Assembly: GCA_003290165.1 (NCBI GenBank)
Contig: QNQO01000529.1
Location: 372,001 to 436,000, forward strand
Direction: 5' to 3'
DNA length: 64,000 nucleotides
Source: Berberis thunbergii
Taxonomy: Eukaryota > Streptophyta > Magnoliopsida > Ranunculales > Berberidaceae
Shown: positions 24,638-38,300 of the stretch, piece after piece
How the letters are laid out: each line of letters begins with the position of its first letter
Numbering within the stretch: position 1 is the stretch's first letter
The notes under the pieces: model-generated
The model's database searches: none
What the model saw: the letters and a program-made list of their open reading frames with translations, nothing else
What the model was told of the DNA's origin: nothing
Translations under genes and position numbers: made by a program

Positions 24638-26220
24638 TAGGGGTGGGCACGGTCCAGATCGGTTCCAAATTTTAAGGAATCTAACTGGTAAATGGTTATG
24701 GTCCGGTCCGGTTCAAATTCTCTCATTTTGAACATTGAGACCAAACCTAACTCGAATCGTTCCAAACGGTTCGATTCCTACGGTTCCAAGTAGTTCCAGA
24801 TTTAACATCAATTTATTTTTCATTCAAGATACAATTGTAAACATGATATGATTAGAGCATTTTTATTTTGTTACATATTTCTGCAGAGCATATTCCATCT
24901 AAGAACCAATATTTACTTTCAAGTTTCAAGTGAATGTTGAACAATAATCATCAACATGTGGAACAATGCTAATAATACCAAATTGTGCTAATAATACCAA
25001 ATTGTAAATGACTATTGTATCATTACAATCATGATCGAACTAAGATAAGAAAAAATATGACTAAAGGAATGCCCAACCCAAATGATATGAACATTACAGA
25101 CCTTCATTTTAGTTTTGAATTTTCCTTTTTATATATACCAGTCATGGACATGAAAAAAAGTTGTATCAAGTTCCTATTGAAAAATTCATAGAAAATAAAC
25201 CAAAGACGTGGGGTTAAACCACCACAGCCTTAACCATCCAACCAGACTACCATTGGCTATGGAGAGAAACTTTCCTGGCATGGTTAATGCTGCCCACATA
25301 CAGATAAGTAATCCAAAAAATACTTAAACAAGTACATGAAACTCTCAAACCCTAAAAACATATACACTTGGTTTACAAATTCAAGAATAAAAAAATAAAG
25401 CAAATCTTGATAGAAGAGGCCCTGAAAACTCTTCTTCAATGATCTTCAACAATCCACTATCTGTAAATTAGTTATTGAAGTTAGATCTTAATGACTTAAA
25501 AAGCCTTAAATTGTGGTTCGAACCTTAACAATCCACTATGTGCAAATTAGTTATTGAAGTTAGATCTCAATGACTTAAAAAACCTTAAATTGTGGTTCAA
25601 ACCCTAATTTTTGAAATAACTTACATTGAATAGTGGCATAAGCGGTGTGAGAGAGGACTAGAACACCGAAGACGCCGATCAAGAACCCTAAATTCATGTA
25701 TGATTATTGGATTATGGTTTATTTAAGGTTTCGCAAAGTCGAAATTAGTTGATAGATGAGAGGAAAGGATCAGGGCGTTAGAGTGGTGTGCACTTACAAC
25801 TGACCATGTTTCTTCACTTGGTTGATGGACACTTAGGCAGTGTTGGCGGCAGACGCTACGATGGTGGCAGACGATTTGAAGGCAGATGAGGCTGTGGTGG
25901 TGATGAAAAATGGCACTTCACAAGAAAGACTGAGGGAGGAGGAACATAAGTGAACTCCAAAGAAAAGAGAAAAAAAGATGGGAAGAGAGAGTTTGTTTTC
26001 AATTTTTACTTTTTAGCCACTCATATTAAGATACGTGGAAGGTGTTATTTAAAATGGTTTGGAACTAAACCCTTTGAATATACATAATTGGAACTGGGCT
26101 TGAACCGCTCTACAACGGATTTGGATCATTTCTTAAATTACAAATTTAAAATCGGACTATTTGGAGTAAAGCAATTCGGTTCGGTTTGAATCCACGGTTA
26201 CTCGACCCGTTTGCCCACTA
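24638..26220. mobile_element. hAT-like element ending about 150 bp upstream of the gamma-SNAP start codon
   Basis: The left end TAGGGGTGGGCA (24638) is matched by an inverted TGCCCACTA ending at 26220. Subterminal GGTTCGGTTC-like motifs occur at both ends. A clean 8-bp target duplication is not visible. The interior contains a 78-bp tandem duplication (about 25448-25600) but no recognisable transposase. Its right end abuts the GA-rich leader of gamma-SNAP. Confidence 0.65.
25448..25600. repeat. Tandem duplication, unit about 75 bp
   Basis: Two adjacent copies share ACAATCCACTAT, TTAGTTATTGAAGTTAGATC and AAATTGTGGTTC with a few substitutions. Confidence 0.85.
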
Positions 26221-26367
26221 GTAGCCTCCTTCGTTATTGATAGAGAGAGAACGAAAGAGAAGGAAAGAGAGAGAGAGAGAGATCTCATCTTCAACTTCAT
26301 CTCAATCACCTGTGATAAGTAAGTCACAGTGTGCTGTGTTTGCTTGTGAGGAAAGCGTCGGTACGCC
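26221..26367 (+). promoter_or_regulatory. GA-rich 5' leader / proximal promoter of gamma-SNAP
   Basis: A GAGAGA-rich tract (about 26240-26281) followed by about 85 nt leads to the ATG at 26368. GA/CT-rich leaders are common in plant housekeeping genes. No TATA box is evident nearby, and the transcription start is not determined. Confidence 0.5.
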
Positions 26368-29300
26368 ATGTCAAAAAACGATCCCGATAAGCTGATGCTC
26401 AGAGCCGATAAACTGTGAGTTGTTGAGTTTTACTTATTTCACTTTTCTTGATTTATTTTCTGATGATGCAATTTTTCTCATCTATATATCAATCTAGTTA
26501 GTTACATAGATCTCCATTTCTACTCACTTCATCTTCCGATCATTTGATTGATTTACAGCATCTCAAATTTCCCAATTTTTTTTTTAATCAGAGTTTCTTT
26601 TTTTCAATCACAAATTCTCCCCAAAGTGCAGTGCAGTGTCGTGCTGTTTCCGAAAATTCAACGTGGTTCTTGAAACCGATTTCCTGCATGTCCTTCCTTG
26701 TCATTCTTTTCCCCACCCAACCACCACTTTTATTGTAATAATATCACACACCAATTCAAAGCTGATAGGCAACTCTAGTGGATTTTAAGAAGCCAATACT
26801 CCTCAAAATCATGAGCTGATGAGGAGTGGAAAGCTAATTACTTAACTAGTATTGTAACTTTCCATCACACTTCCAAAGTCAATGTCCGTTGTCAACTTAG
26901 GACTACCTCCAAGCACAATACCAAACTATGCCAACCCACTCTATTAACTTGATCATAGCTTTCTCCCTTTTGGGGGCTATTTTATGTAATAATAGCACAA
27001 CTTAGCACTATGCTCATCCACTCATAATATCAAGCTATTTTATTCCATGGGCATATGCTCTGATGCCAATTGTTAACAATCAGCCAATACTAAAAATCCA
27101 AGCTAATAAGGAGTGGAAAGCTAATTACTTAATTAGGATTGTAATAAAAAGCTATCTACTTCCTTAACTAACCTCCCCTTGGGAGTGGGTGACGGGGAAG
27201 ATTGTTTAGTTCGGACTATCCAGCTATTTTTTTAGGCTTCATTCTTCAAATGATCTCATAGAGACGCTAATTGTATACTTCATTCCTTCCTATGCTTGAA
27301 AATTAAAATATTCTATTGCCCCTTTTGTTTGTTCTTCTTTGTTGCATGATTTCGATGGTAGAGGTTATAAGACCTTAAACTCTTGTTCTACTACGAGCTT
27401 TACATATACCCTCTCGGCCTCTCTGAACCAATAGTTAATAAAAAAGATACGAAGAGTCAAGGAAAACTGATTAATAATGTCAATACCTACTCTACAAGGT
27501 TTGAGACTCTTCAGATTTTGTCGGCTGAGATGGTTACTGCAAATTAATTTTTTAAGTCTCCTAGATTGATTATAGGTCAATGCATTTAGCAAACTACTTC
27601 CCATAATTCTGACTACTTCGGTATTAGCTAGATCATTCTCAAATGAAGACGTCCTGCAGTAGATGAGGTAGAAAACAATTATGGGATTTCTGTTTCTTTG
27701 GACTGTAAAATTAGAGTGATTAGAGGAAAGGAAAAGTGATTCAAATAAGTCCGAGATAGCATCAAGGAAAGAAGACAACAAACTAAGAAACACAACAACA
27801 AACTCAAGAAAACAAGAGATGGAAATATTTTTCCATGAGAAATGAAGGTTTTCCTAGTGGATTGCATAAAAGCATATGCCTAGAAGTGCCACAACACTAT
27901 ACACCAAAGTTGGAAATATTTGATTAAGTTGGGATGTTCAACATAAAGGACAAAAGCTACATTCTTATATAGTATGCATTAAGACACTATCAAGCTTTCC
28001 ATGCCAAGTGGCGGGGCAGGCACCTCAATCAACTTGTGTTGCTTGGTCTTACTTAGTGCCTTCAGTTTTCAGAATCAATTTTGAAACCTTCAGTTTTCAG
28101 AATTGATTTTGAAACTTGGAAGTCAGTGGAGTTTTGGCCGTCGCGCTGCTGTGGAGCTCCTTACATTAATGACACTTTTGACATGCTGAAATCATGTCTT
28201 CAATTGTTCGTAGGACTCTTCCATGCCTTTTTCAAATCCATTTCAGACTTAAAAGTCTCCTTGCCATAGTTATCAAAATGTTATTATATTGTATATTTTA
28301 AACCTAAATTTAAGATATATTTCACATAAAGTATTGTGTCTACGGTGCTAAAATCAATATATAGATATAAAAGTATATTCTATATATTGAAGCATATAAA
28401 AGACATAAATAAGACTTATTTAAGCAAGGAGGTCCCAAAAACACTTCCATTGATATATGACTTGTAAAATTGGGAGTGAGCACATGACAAGATGGACCTC
28501 ATACCATTGCTTTATCTTCGGGAATGGATCAGGACGAGATAGACCTCATCCCATCCCAAAATAATATGGAACGGGACATGACTATATGGTACTAAAAAAT
28601 TTCCCGCAGCAACAAATTTATTCAAGTCTAAAATTCACACCAAATATAATTCAACAGTATAATATTACACGATTCAAGTCTTACACATCAACAACATCAA
28701 TGATCAAGACTGACAAAGTTAATACTACAAGTACATGATCATCAACAACATCAAGAATCAAAATCAAGTCAGACTTGATTAAAATATTAAAAGAAATAAG
28801 TTCGGGACTAGATGGGATGGACGGGATTGATTTTATCCCAATCCTATCCCACTCTAGATCGGGAGGGGACGGGATCGAGATGGTGGTATGTGATGCCTAC
28901 CCCTATGTGTAACACATATTAGCAATCTATTGGTTATCATCCTTCCATCCATCCATGTCACTTGTACAAGGAAACTACATATCTGCATCGTCTTGTATGT
29001 ACCATATCGATGATGCTTAGATATGATACATATGATGTATTGTGTCGTATTTATTGTAGATATTAATAAATATGCTCCTTGCAATCCTTGGTTGTAGCAT
29101 TCCCTCTTTCTTTCAAAAATTCGACCATGAATTCAAGTCCTACCAATCAATCCACGATCTATTAGTCATCATGCACTCAACCAACTAAGCACAAAATGAA
29201 ACAAGTCCCATGTATGTAACCCCATGTAGTAAGAGAGGGACTTAAGCCGACACTAGCATGAAGGTACATCAAGGTGAATTTTCCAAGCTTCAAGCATTAC

Positions 29301-32300
29301 CACCCGGATAACCAGTGGAGATATTGATGTGAAACCTTGCCCCCTGGGAAAGTATAGCAACCAATCCAGAAGAATCGTGCGGCTCAAATCTATGCTTAGT
29401 TTTGTCAAGGGAAAAACAAACCATTTTTCACCAACTAATAACGATGATACTCTTGGAATAAATTCTCCCATGGAATTTTTCCATATATCTTAATAATTTT
29501 TACGAAGAATTGGAATGAATTAGGAGTAGGACATAGAATTCCTTCTATACCAAAGGCATATTGGAAAGATTTAGTTAAGTTGTAATATAATGCTTTTAGC
29601 CCGTTGAGTCTTTTGACTTTGGTCAAGTGGATACCCTGATTTTATGTACTTATTTAAGGGTTTTTTTTTTAAAAGATAAGAAAGAGAGTTGTACTTCTAA
29701 CCATGTCCTTGATTTGTGTTACTGTCAAATGCTTGCACGTCTGTAATTTTTTTGCTCGTGTCTACTTTATATTGATTCTTGATCTCATCAACTTGGCCTT
29801 GTTGAGGTTTTGTGACCTCTGGTTTGTCATCTTTCCATTCCTCATTGTACTCCAACTTGTTCTTGTTTCTTTTGACATTATCCTTGTCACCAATTTATTT
29901 AGAATATCATTGGATGATTCCGTTATCTTTGCATTTGATTCTTGAGTCATTCTTTTGACATATCAGTGAAAGAATGGTACTGAGATCTATCTCCTAGGAT
30001 CACTCCCTCCCCCCTTGATCAAAGAGTCAACAACTTGCACTTTCTCATCTCCTCTAGAGATCTCTCCTAGAGCCTCCTTCCTCTTGTGGACTGTTCTTCA
30101 TGGTAGAGCCTCCTTCCTCTTTATTCCAAACGATTGTGTGCTCTGGGCAGAGTCTATTGATCACTTACTTCTGAGTTGCCCTCTTGTTGTAATGCTCTGA
30201 GTCAAAGCATTAGCTGAGTTTCAGTTGCATGCCCCTTTGCTCCTTCGTTTTTGTCTTGGGTGGAAAGTTTACTGTTTTCAAATTGTCAGCTTTTGGTAAA
30301 TGGGCTTGGGCTTAGGAAATGATTATCCATGCAGTGGTTTAGAGATAAAGAAATAAAAGAATTTTTAGAGATGGACATAAAACAACTGATAGTTTCTGGA
30401 TAGATACTAAAGTTACTTTATGGTTATGGGGCAGAGTCGGGATAAGTTTAAAGAGATACAATTTTTTTTTTGTATTCTCAGCTGGGCTGGCATTGTTTAT
30501 GATAGCAATATTTGATGTAATCTTTTGTGGGGAGCCAATTTTCTTTTCCCACCGGAAGCTCCCCTTTCCTTTTATTAATACAATTTATGTTTTATTTTAT
30601 TTTATTAAAGAGAGTAAGCTTTGATTTTTGAGTTATAAAATCCCAGTTTGTTGATTGACGTTTGTTTGTTGTTGCTCCAGCCAACGATTTACATAAGTCA
30701 TACTCATATTTCAACATTATCACCACTTAAAATTTGTCTTGGCTAAAAAAGTATCAATACCATTATGATATGCACGATACAATACATGATATAAATCGTA
30801 GCTAGGCCTTATCGATATGATGCACAATAATTTACAATACACTAATATAGGATGATGCAGGGATGTAGCATCCTTGTATAAGTGACATGAATGAATGGGT
30901 GATAGGCAATAGCTTGTTAATATTCATACAAGTCATATAGCGATGGATGTGAATTTTGTGACCTCCTTACTTGAATTATAAGTTAACCCCATGGATGTCA
31001 AAATGTCGTATAATCCACCTAGTTCCTCATAAATTAATATTGAACTCGTGGATGTCCATAAGGTTGGATGCATACGGATCTTTACGCATTTTACCCTGTC
31101 TTCCAACATTCTCTCTATTGCGTTGATTAGCCATGCCATTTATTCTTCGCTTGATATTGGCACATTATTAGATAACTTTGTGTGATATATCATGAGTTCA
31201 CCAACATGTGCTAGCTCAGCTACAAATGTCATCACTAGTCTAGGGTTCGGACCCTGCCAAAGGCATTTAAATGGTTCTGGGGTCCATTATAAGTTCTGGG
31301 TCCATTAAATGGTTCTGGGGTCCATTATAAGTTCTGCTAGCCTTTCTATATGTATGTGTGTATATATCATGGTTCAACGTTACCTTGTACTCTGTTATCT
31401 ATGTAGAATAGGGAATATCTTACCATTAATAGATTCTACAACTTCCATTAGCAGAATCCTGGTGGCTGGAATCTCTCCTTGAGGAGAGCTTCATATGATT
31501 GGGAGGAGGGGAAGATGTGGTTTCTTTGATGGCATTATTGGATCTCAGGGCTCAGGGTCCGATGAGGATGGGTGGAGTGTTTTTTCAATAATCAAACTGA
31601 GCAATATATTGATAAAAATGCCCAAGTGACTGAGAGGATCACTTGGCAGGGAGAAGTACAGATGAGAAATTACAAAAGAGTCCCCCAATCAGGATGGGTG
31701 AGAGCTGGAAATGGGATAAGAGTGGATATTATTCTACAGTCACCTGGTTGTGGAGACTCCTATTCCAGATTTCCAGGTTTTAGAGCGAACTTTCCCTCTT
31801 CCATTGTGTGGAGATGTGTGCCTCCCAAGGAGTTTTTTTTTTCTCTGGCCGATCGGCCACATTGGAGGTTTTGGCTAGGAGGGGCATGGCGGCGGATCGT
31901 GATTGCCCTATGTGTAATCAAGATGTAATGTAGAGACGCGAGATCATCTCTTGCTTCATTGTGCTCGTCGCACTTGATGTGGCACCATTTTACCCGTGCT
32001 TCCGGGGTCTCATGAGTGATGCCACAGTCCATTACTGACGTGTTCAGCGGATTGTACTGTCAAGCTTTCTCCAAAGTCAGGGGCGGGTTGTTTGGTCTGT
32101 TATCCCCTACGCCACTGTGTGAATTTTGTGGCAGGAGAGAAATAGACGTACCTTTGGAGGTTTTCCATTTCTAGGGTTGCTTGGTGATGGATGTCCTTGG
32201 TTTCTTGTGGCATGTTCACACTCCCACTGTGCCTTCAACTGTGTCCACTTCGTCCAGTTCATGCGTGAGTGGAAAGACTTCAAGGGAGTTCAATAGATTT

Positions 32301-35300
32301 TGTAAGATTGTGCTTTTTTTTGGGAGGGGGACTTCTCGCCATTTAACCCGTTGTATCCTGGTGATTTTGTATAGTTTTTTGGCTTCTCTCAATAAAATTG
32401 GATCCCGTTCAAAAAAAAAAAAAAAACCTTCCATGGATAATGACTTAAAAAAAAAGATAAATACTGATGTGACTTATTTCTTTGTTACAGAACAAAACTC
32501 AGTCTTACTAGATGGAGTGCAGATTGGAGGGCAGCCACTCTTCTGTATGAGCAGGCTGGTGTGTTGTTACTATGCTCTAATATTGTTTGTAAGGAACAAT
32601 AGGGGTACTTTGTGGCCACTTTTCTCATATGTGCTTCTGTTGGTGCAGCTGTGGGATTCAGGATTGCCAAAGATAATGTGAAATTGAAGCTAGCACTTGA
32701 AAAGGCTTCAAAAGGGCAAGAGATGCTCTCTGCGTATCCTCTTTCTCTTTATGTTATTTAGAAAAGATATGGATGTCTGGTGTTGTTACACAGGAATGTC
32801 AAACATGGTTAGGCCCCAAATTGACATCTGTACTTACTCCAACTTGGAAAATTCCTGCAAATATGTTCAATAGTTACTTAGTGTCCGTAATTGGTAATAG
32901 TATTTTGTATTTCGTTCCTTGTCTCTGTTTTGTATATCCTTACAAGTTTAACAGGCCGTGGGATGCTGCTAAGCATATGGAGTCTGCTGGTGCTGTATCT
33001 AAGGAACTTGGAAGTTGGAATGAAGTTGCTGACTTTTACAGAAGGGCATCTGAATTGTACAATGAGTGTGGAAGATCACAGCCAGCATCTGATGCTCTTG
33101 CAAAAGGTGCACGGTATGAACATAGGCCCCATTTCCATCATTATGAGTTCCAACCCTTTTGGCAAGATATTCAGTCTAAGTACCTTTGATATGGTCATCT
33201 TCCGATGTTATCCCGTAATGTTTCAATCAACTACCTTTTTTTCCCTTTAAAAACTGATAAAATATACTAGCTTTCCATAGTCATTATATGTCGAATAAAA
33301 AACTACCCACCAGTATGGTGACACACTTGTTGTTTTTTCACCTTAAAACTTATTTGCTTTCCATATTTTTTTCTAACGTATGAGCCACTAACTTTCAATA
33401 ATTTATATTATTATAAGATAAGAATTGAAACCTTCGAAAGATTTGTGATAAAGATGATATAAGCATGAAGTGTCTGAGTGTCCAGTTCGGGTTAGACAAT
33501 TTTTTTTTCTTTTTTCAGTTGCATCTTTGTTTTTGCTGATTTAATAATTTAATTGATGAAACAAATTGGTACATCTTAAGAGCTTCCCTTGCCACTATAT
33601 TCTTAAGAACAAATTTTTTTGGCTGCTACGTTTTTTGGTTTATTTACCTTTTGGTACCCACAAAAGTTTTTAAATTATTGGATAGTATAAAAAATTGTAA
33701 CGCCAGTTTAATACCCATTTTTACTCTTGACTGTTAGGTCAAGGATGTTTATCTGCCCAATCCACCCTTATTTCTTAAAATACTAAAATGCCCATGATCA
33801 CATTTGGACAAAAAAAGTCTCTATAAATATCACGAGATATACATCAAATGGCTAGGAAATAAACCCATCATCTCCCACCACTTGTTCCCTATCAACCATT
33901 GAAACCCTTCCTCCACCTTTTTTGTGTCAAACCACTACCACCACCACGCACGACAAAAGTCGTATGTATGATTGCACCATCTTGGTCACTGCTCTCTTCT
34001 TCCCCATCAATCTCTGCCACCATTAAAACCCTGCTCCCCCTCGTCCCTTTCAATGACAAAGGATGAGGACATGTGTCAAACATCTCCATTTTTTCATCTA
34101 TCTTGTTGGCCATGGGGAGGATGAGTTGTGGTGAAGAGGGCTTGCTTGAACCACTCGCAAGTGCATTTCTTCGTCGTTCCCACCATCCATGTTTCCCCTC
34201 ATAACCCAAATCCACTAACAACATCGAGAATTGAGAGTCAAATTGATGCAGTCGTTGCTCCGAGCATCAAGAATCGATGAACAAAAGAAATGAGAAATTG
34301 AGCTTGTTTCAAAGATTCAATCTAGAGTTGGGGATTTAGCGAATTTGTTACTAAATGTCTCGACCAGCGAGAGAAAAAGGGAGGAGGGACTAGCACCATT
34401 TGAGTGGTTAATTATGTGTTTGGAATGGTTGATTGAAGGACTTATCACACTCTCTCCGAAAATATTCTTCTTCAACCACTCTCCAAAGCCCCATCAACCA
34501 TTTTCTTCCTCGTTAATCATTATTTGAACGGTGAAATCCCACCCAACTTTTTCCACATCGACCACAAACTAAACCACCCTTGTTTCTTCTTCATCGCGAA
34601 CTGCAAGCCCTCCCCTTCATCGTGAACGGAAGAGGGGAGTAATCCCTTCTCTCCAACCACAACAACAACAGTCGCATGAGGGTGGTGGTGTTCTTCTTCT
34701 CTAAAGAATGGTTGGTTCTTCTTTCTCACAGTCCTCTTTCCCTTCTCTCTGACAGTCCCTGGTTTAAGAGGGTGAAGGTCAGGGTTGTTAGCATAGATAG
34801 AGAGTGGTGGAAACGACATTCAAGAGGGTGAGATAAGGAGAGAGAAAAAACAAGTGGTCAAGGAGGGAGAAAAAACATTATATCAATCATTCAACTCATG
34901 CATATATAATTCTTAGATTTCTTGTAAGAATTTTAAGAAACCACAAACCTTGCTAATATTATTTTTTCAAAACCAATTGCGAACTAGGGCCAAACTTAGC
35001 TAGCTTTTGTTTTCATTAAGAATTAGGAAGGTTGAAATAAAAAATATTTAATAAGTTTATTTTTATTTACTGGAGTCACAAGTTTTGCTTCTAATTAGAA
35101 GCCAATTAGAAACTCAAAGTTTTATTCAGAAGCGGCTTCTGCCCTAAGTTCTTATTTTTGTTTCTTATCGACATCTAATTAGAAGTAAAACTTCTGACTC
35201 CAGCAAGAAAAATTAAATACTTACTAAATACTTATGACTGCTTACTCTAATTAAAAGTTAACCTTCTTACTTCTTAATGCAAACAAACACCAATTTAGTC

Positions 35301-38300
35301 GGGCTTGTCAACCTTAATGGAACGAAACCCAATGTTGGTAAACCTCAACCCTAACTTGGACCCACTTCGGGTTGGAATGGTCTATCCAAGCCCAACCCAG
35401 GTAGGTCGAGTGGCTTAATTGTTTTGATGAATTCAGTGGTTCAAATTTGTTTTATTTTATTTTTAATGTACTACTTTATATTGATAATGTGAAGTGATAG
35501 TCTACACTAAAAAATGTAAAGTACCATATAATAAGGAAAATTAAATAAATCAAAGGCAAGAAAAAAGCGCAGGAAGTTAATTGGCTTGGAGACAATTAAT
35601 TATGTCATAGATAGATTCTTACTAACAAAGTTTGAAATTTCAAAGATTTCGCCTAGTTTCTCAAAAAAAAAAAAAGCAGAGTGATAGTAGGTTAACTTTA
35701 CAAACATACTTGTATAATAAAAAATAATTCATAGCATAATGTATATTCATAGCTAAGTATACTATAAAGTTTCTATAGATTGGATTGGGCTGTCCAAACA
35801 CTCAAACTATCCCATCATAACCCGGAACTAATTTTTGGTCATGTCATAATTTTGATTGAAACTTTTCTGCACTCCCTACCCAATTCCAGGTTAGGCTTTG
35901 GTGATGGGTTGGACCCGTCCAAGTTTCCTTTGTTGCAATCCAACTAGATCGAACATGTATAAATCAACACTGCACAAAATTATGTCAATCAAAATAGCAC
36001 AAGTTTCCGCGAAACTGTTGAATTTGAATTTATGTACAAGAATACATGTTGTAGCACTCAAGTTGGATCAAGAAAATCATTTTCTACATATGGTATTACA
36101 TTATACTATAATGAGCTTTGCTAGGGCGCACCGGTATTTCAACCGGATGGTGCTAGGCACGTGCGATTAAGGTGAGAAAAAAAAAAAAAAAAACACAAAC
36201 AACCCATTCTTTCCCCAAATGAACAATGCCAAAGTTAAACCCATGAACTAAAAATTCCATTGTAACCCAATAACAAAAACAAAAACAAAAAACCTAACTG
36301 CGGCCCTTCTTCAGTTCCCTAAACCAATTGCAAACTATGGGTTTTCTTCAATTCCCCCAAAATCACAATTCCTTTCTATTGGGTATCTAAGTTTCCACCT
36401 CATGACTTCAAATTCATATGAAATAGGTTTTTCATCAAACACCTAAAAATCAAAACTTTTACTTCAACTCACACAAAGCCTCCAATCCAAACCAATGGGG
36501 TGATCCCAATTTCAATCAAAACCACTCTACCATAATTCAAATCCAAAGAAACAAAATTACCTCATTGCCCAGCAAAAAAGCAGTGCTCTTCTTGAAGGGG
36601 TGTTGGTTGACAGGAAGAGACTCCTCAGTGATTTCGACCCCACAGATGTCAAAGTCCCGATCTTTGAGGTATTGGCGAGCATCTTTGAGAGAGAAGAAGT
36701 GTTTGAAACGGAGATGAGAAGTGGAGCCGTGGCTTCCAAAGGCGTTGAAGTCTCTTCTGCCCACCAGTATCAACTCTGATACACCGAAGGCCGTCGCGCT
36801 TCGCGCCATTGTTCCCACGTTGTGTCTCTTCGCTATGTTGTGAACTAGTATGCTGCTCCTCAATCTTCTTCTCCTCCATCTCTCCCTGTGCCAAAACCTC
36901 TCTTTTTTGCCTTGCTTTAGTCACACGTGCCTGGCACGCCTGGATGGGCACGTGCCTAGCACCATCCAGGTGAAATACCAGTCAAAAAACCGGTGCGTTT
37001 TAGAATTTTCGTACTATAATATGCCGTTTTTGCTTAAATTAATTGTTTTTCTAATTTTTTTCCAAAGTCATACAAATTAAGACAAAATAGTTTCCTTTTA
37101 TTTATTTTTGAATTTTTTATACAGGAGCAACTCCATAGGAAGTGACCTTCAAAAGTACTAGAATGTCCCCCAAATAGTCTTAATAAAACATGTTTTGTCA
37201 TGATGCCCTTAAACGATCCAATCTATTATAGTTGTCGTCACAACATCATTTAAACCATAAACTCACAAGCAAACAATACAGAAAAACACCAAACATATGT
37301 TAATATATACTCTAAAATCTACTTGTCCAACACACACAAAGACAAGGTTTTTGGATTATTCGACTAACAAAAAAAGAAGGGGTTTTGGATTATTTTTCCT
37401 CTCCAATTTTATTCTCATAATGCCAAGTCTAATTTAAAAAATATCTTTATTATGGAAAAGAAAAAAAGATATCCTAAAGAAACTAGATGATCCCACTGGC
37501 CTGCTTCGCTGGCTTTAATTCACTTCAACTCTTTTCTTTTTTCCCTTCGATATTTTAAACCACATTCATTACATAAAGTCTGAAATTCAATAAAAGAAAA
37601 AGGGAAAATAATGTAAGAATTAATGAAAATGACATGCAATTGTGCTAATAATAACTCAGTTTGGATTGGTAATCATGTTTTAAAGGTTATTTTTTCTACG
37701 AATTATAATCTTCTCGAGTAAACAAAATTTCTTAAATAAATAAATGACGTATAGTTACCTCTTTCCCAACTGGACCATTATTCCTCCAAGCAAGAGTTTC
37801 TGTTGTTCTGCATTCCATACATTTTTTTCTTATTTACAATCTGTTGGAACAAAACATAATCGCCCCAAAGGAGACATGATAAAATTAGGAAATTTTCCGC
37901 AAACGTCAGTTTCAAAATTGATGCAGGAGGGTTTCTAGGGTTCTTAATTTGAGTTTCTAGGGTTTTTAATTTGGATTTCTAGGGTTCCTAATTTTGCTCT
38001 CAAAGTTATTTACTAAATAACTTATTCGTAATCTTTCAATTTAATTAGGAGTCTTTTTAGTTTCTTTTTAGGATTATGCTTTACTTTTTCTTTTAGGAAT
38101 ACACTGCTTGTTATTTTAATATTTAATTCTACTTTTTCTTTTAGAAATAGGCTTCTTATTATTCAAGTTATTTGAGCACTATAAATAGAGTTCTTCCTCA
38201 ATATTGTAAGAGACATTTGATTTGAATAATTTAATTGAACATTAGAGTTATTTGAATGTGTTTTTGGGCGAATTTCTTGTATCTTTTCCTTGTGAATTGT

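Larger units (their letters stand above)
26415..32490 (+). other. GSNAP: Gamma-SNAP intron 1 (6.1 kb)
   Basis: Bounded by GTGAGT and TTACAG. It contains a TRIM-like LTR pair, a hAT-like element and two decayed L1 LINE 3' ends, described separately. The open frames at 27365-27867 and 29253-29945 match no family I recognise. Confidence 0.9.

Noticed and set aside
32773..33250. Plus frames of 119-138 codons over gamma-SNAP exon 4
   Set aside because: These are exon 4 read through its flanking introns, or the same exon out of frame. Only 32955-33113 in the SNAP frame is coding.
33892..34819. Minus-strand open frames of 99-110 codons in intron 4
   Set aside because: Low-complexity composition, no recognisable domain, and no splice or start context; probably chance or remnant.
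36649..36951. 100-codon minus frame overlapping the SpoU fragment
   Set aside because: It is a different frame from the conserved methyltransferase reading, and its later part matches nothing known.
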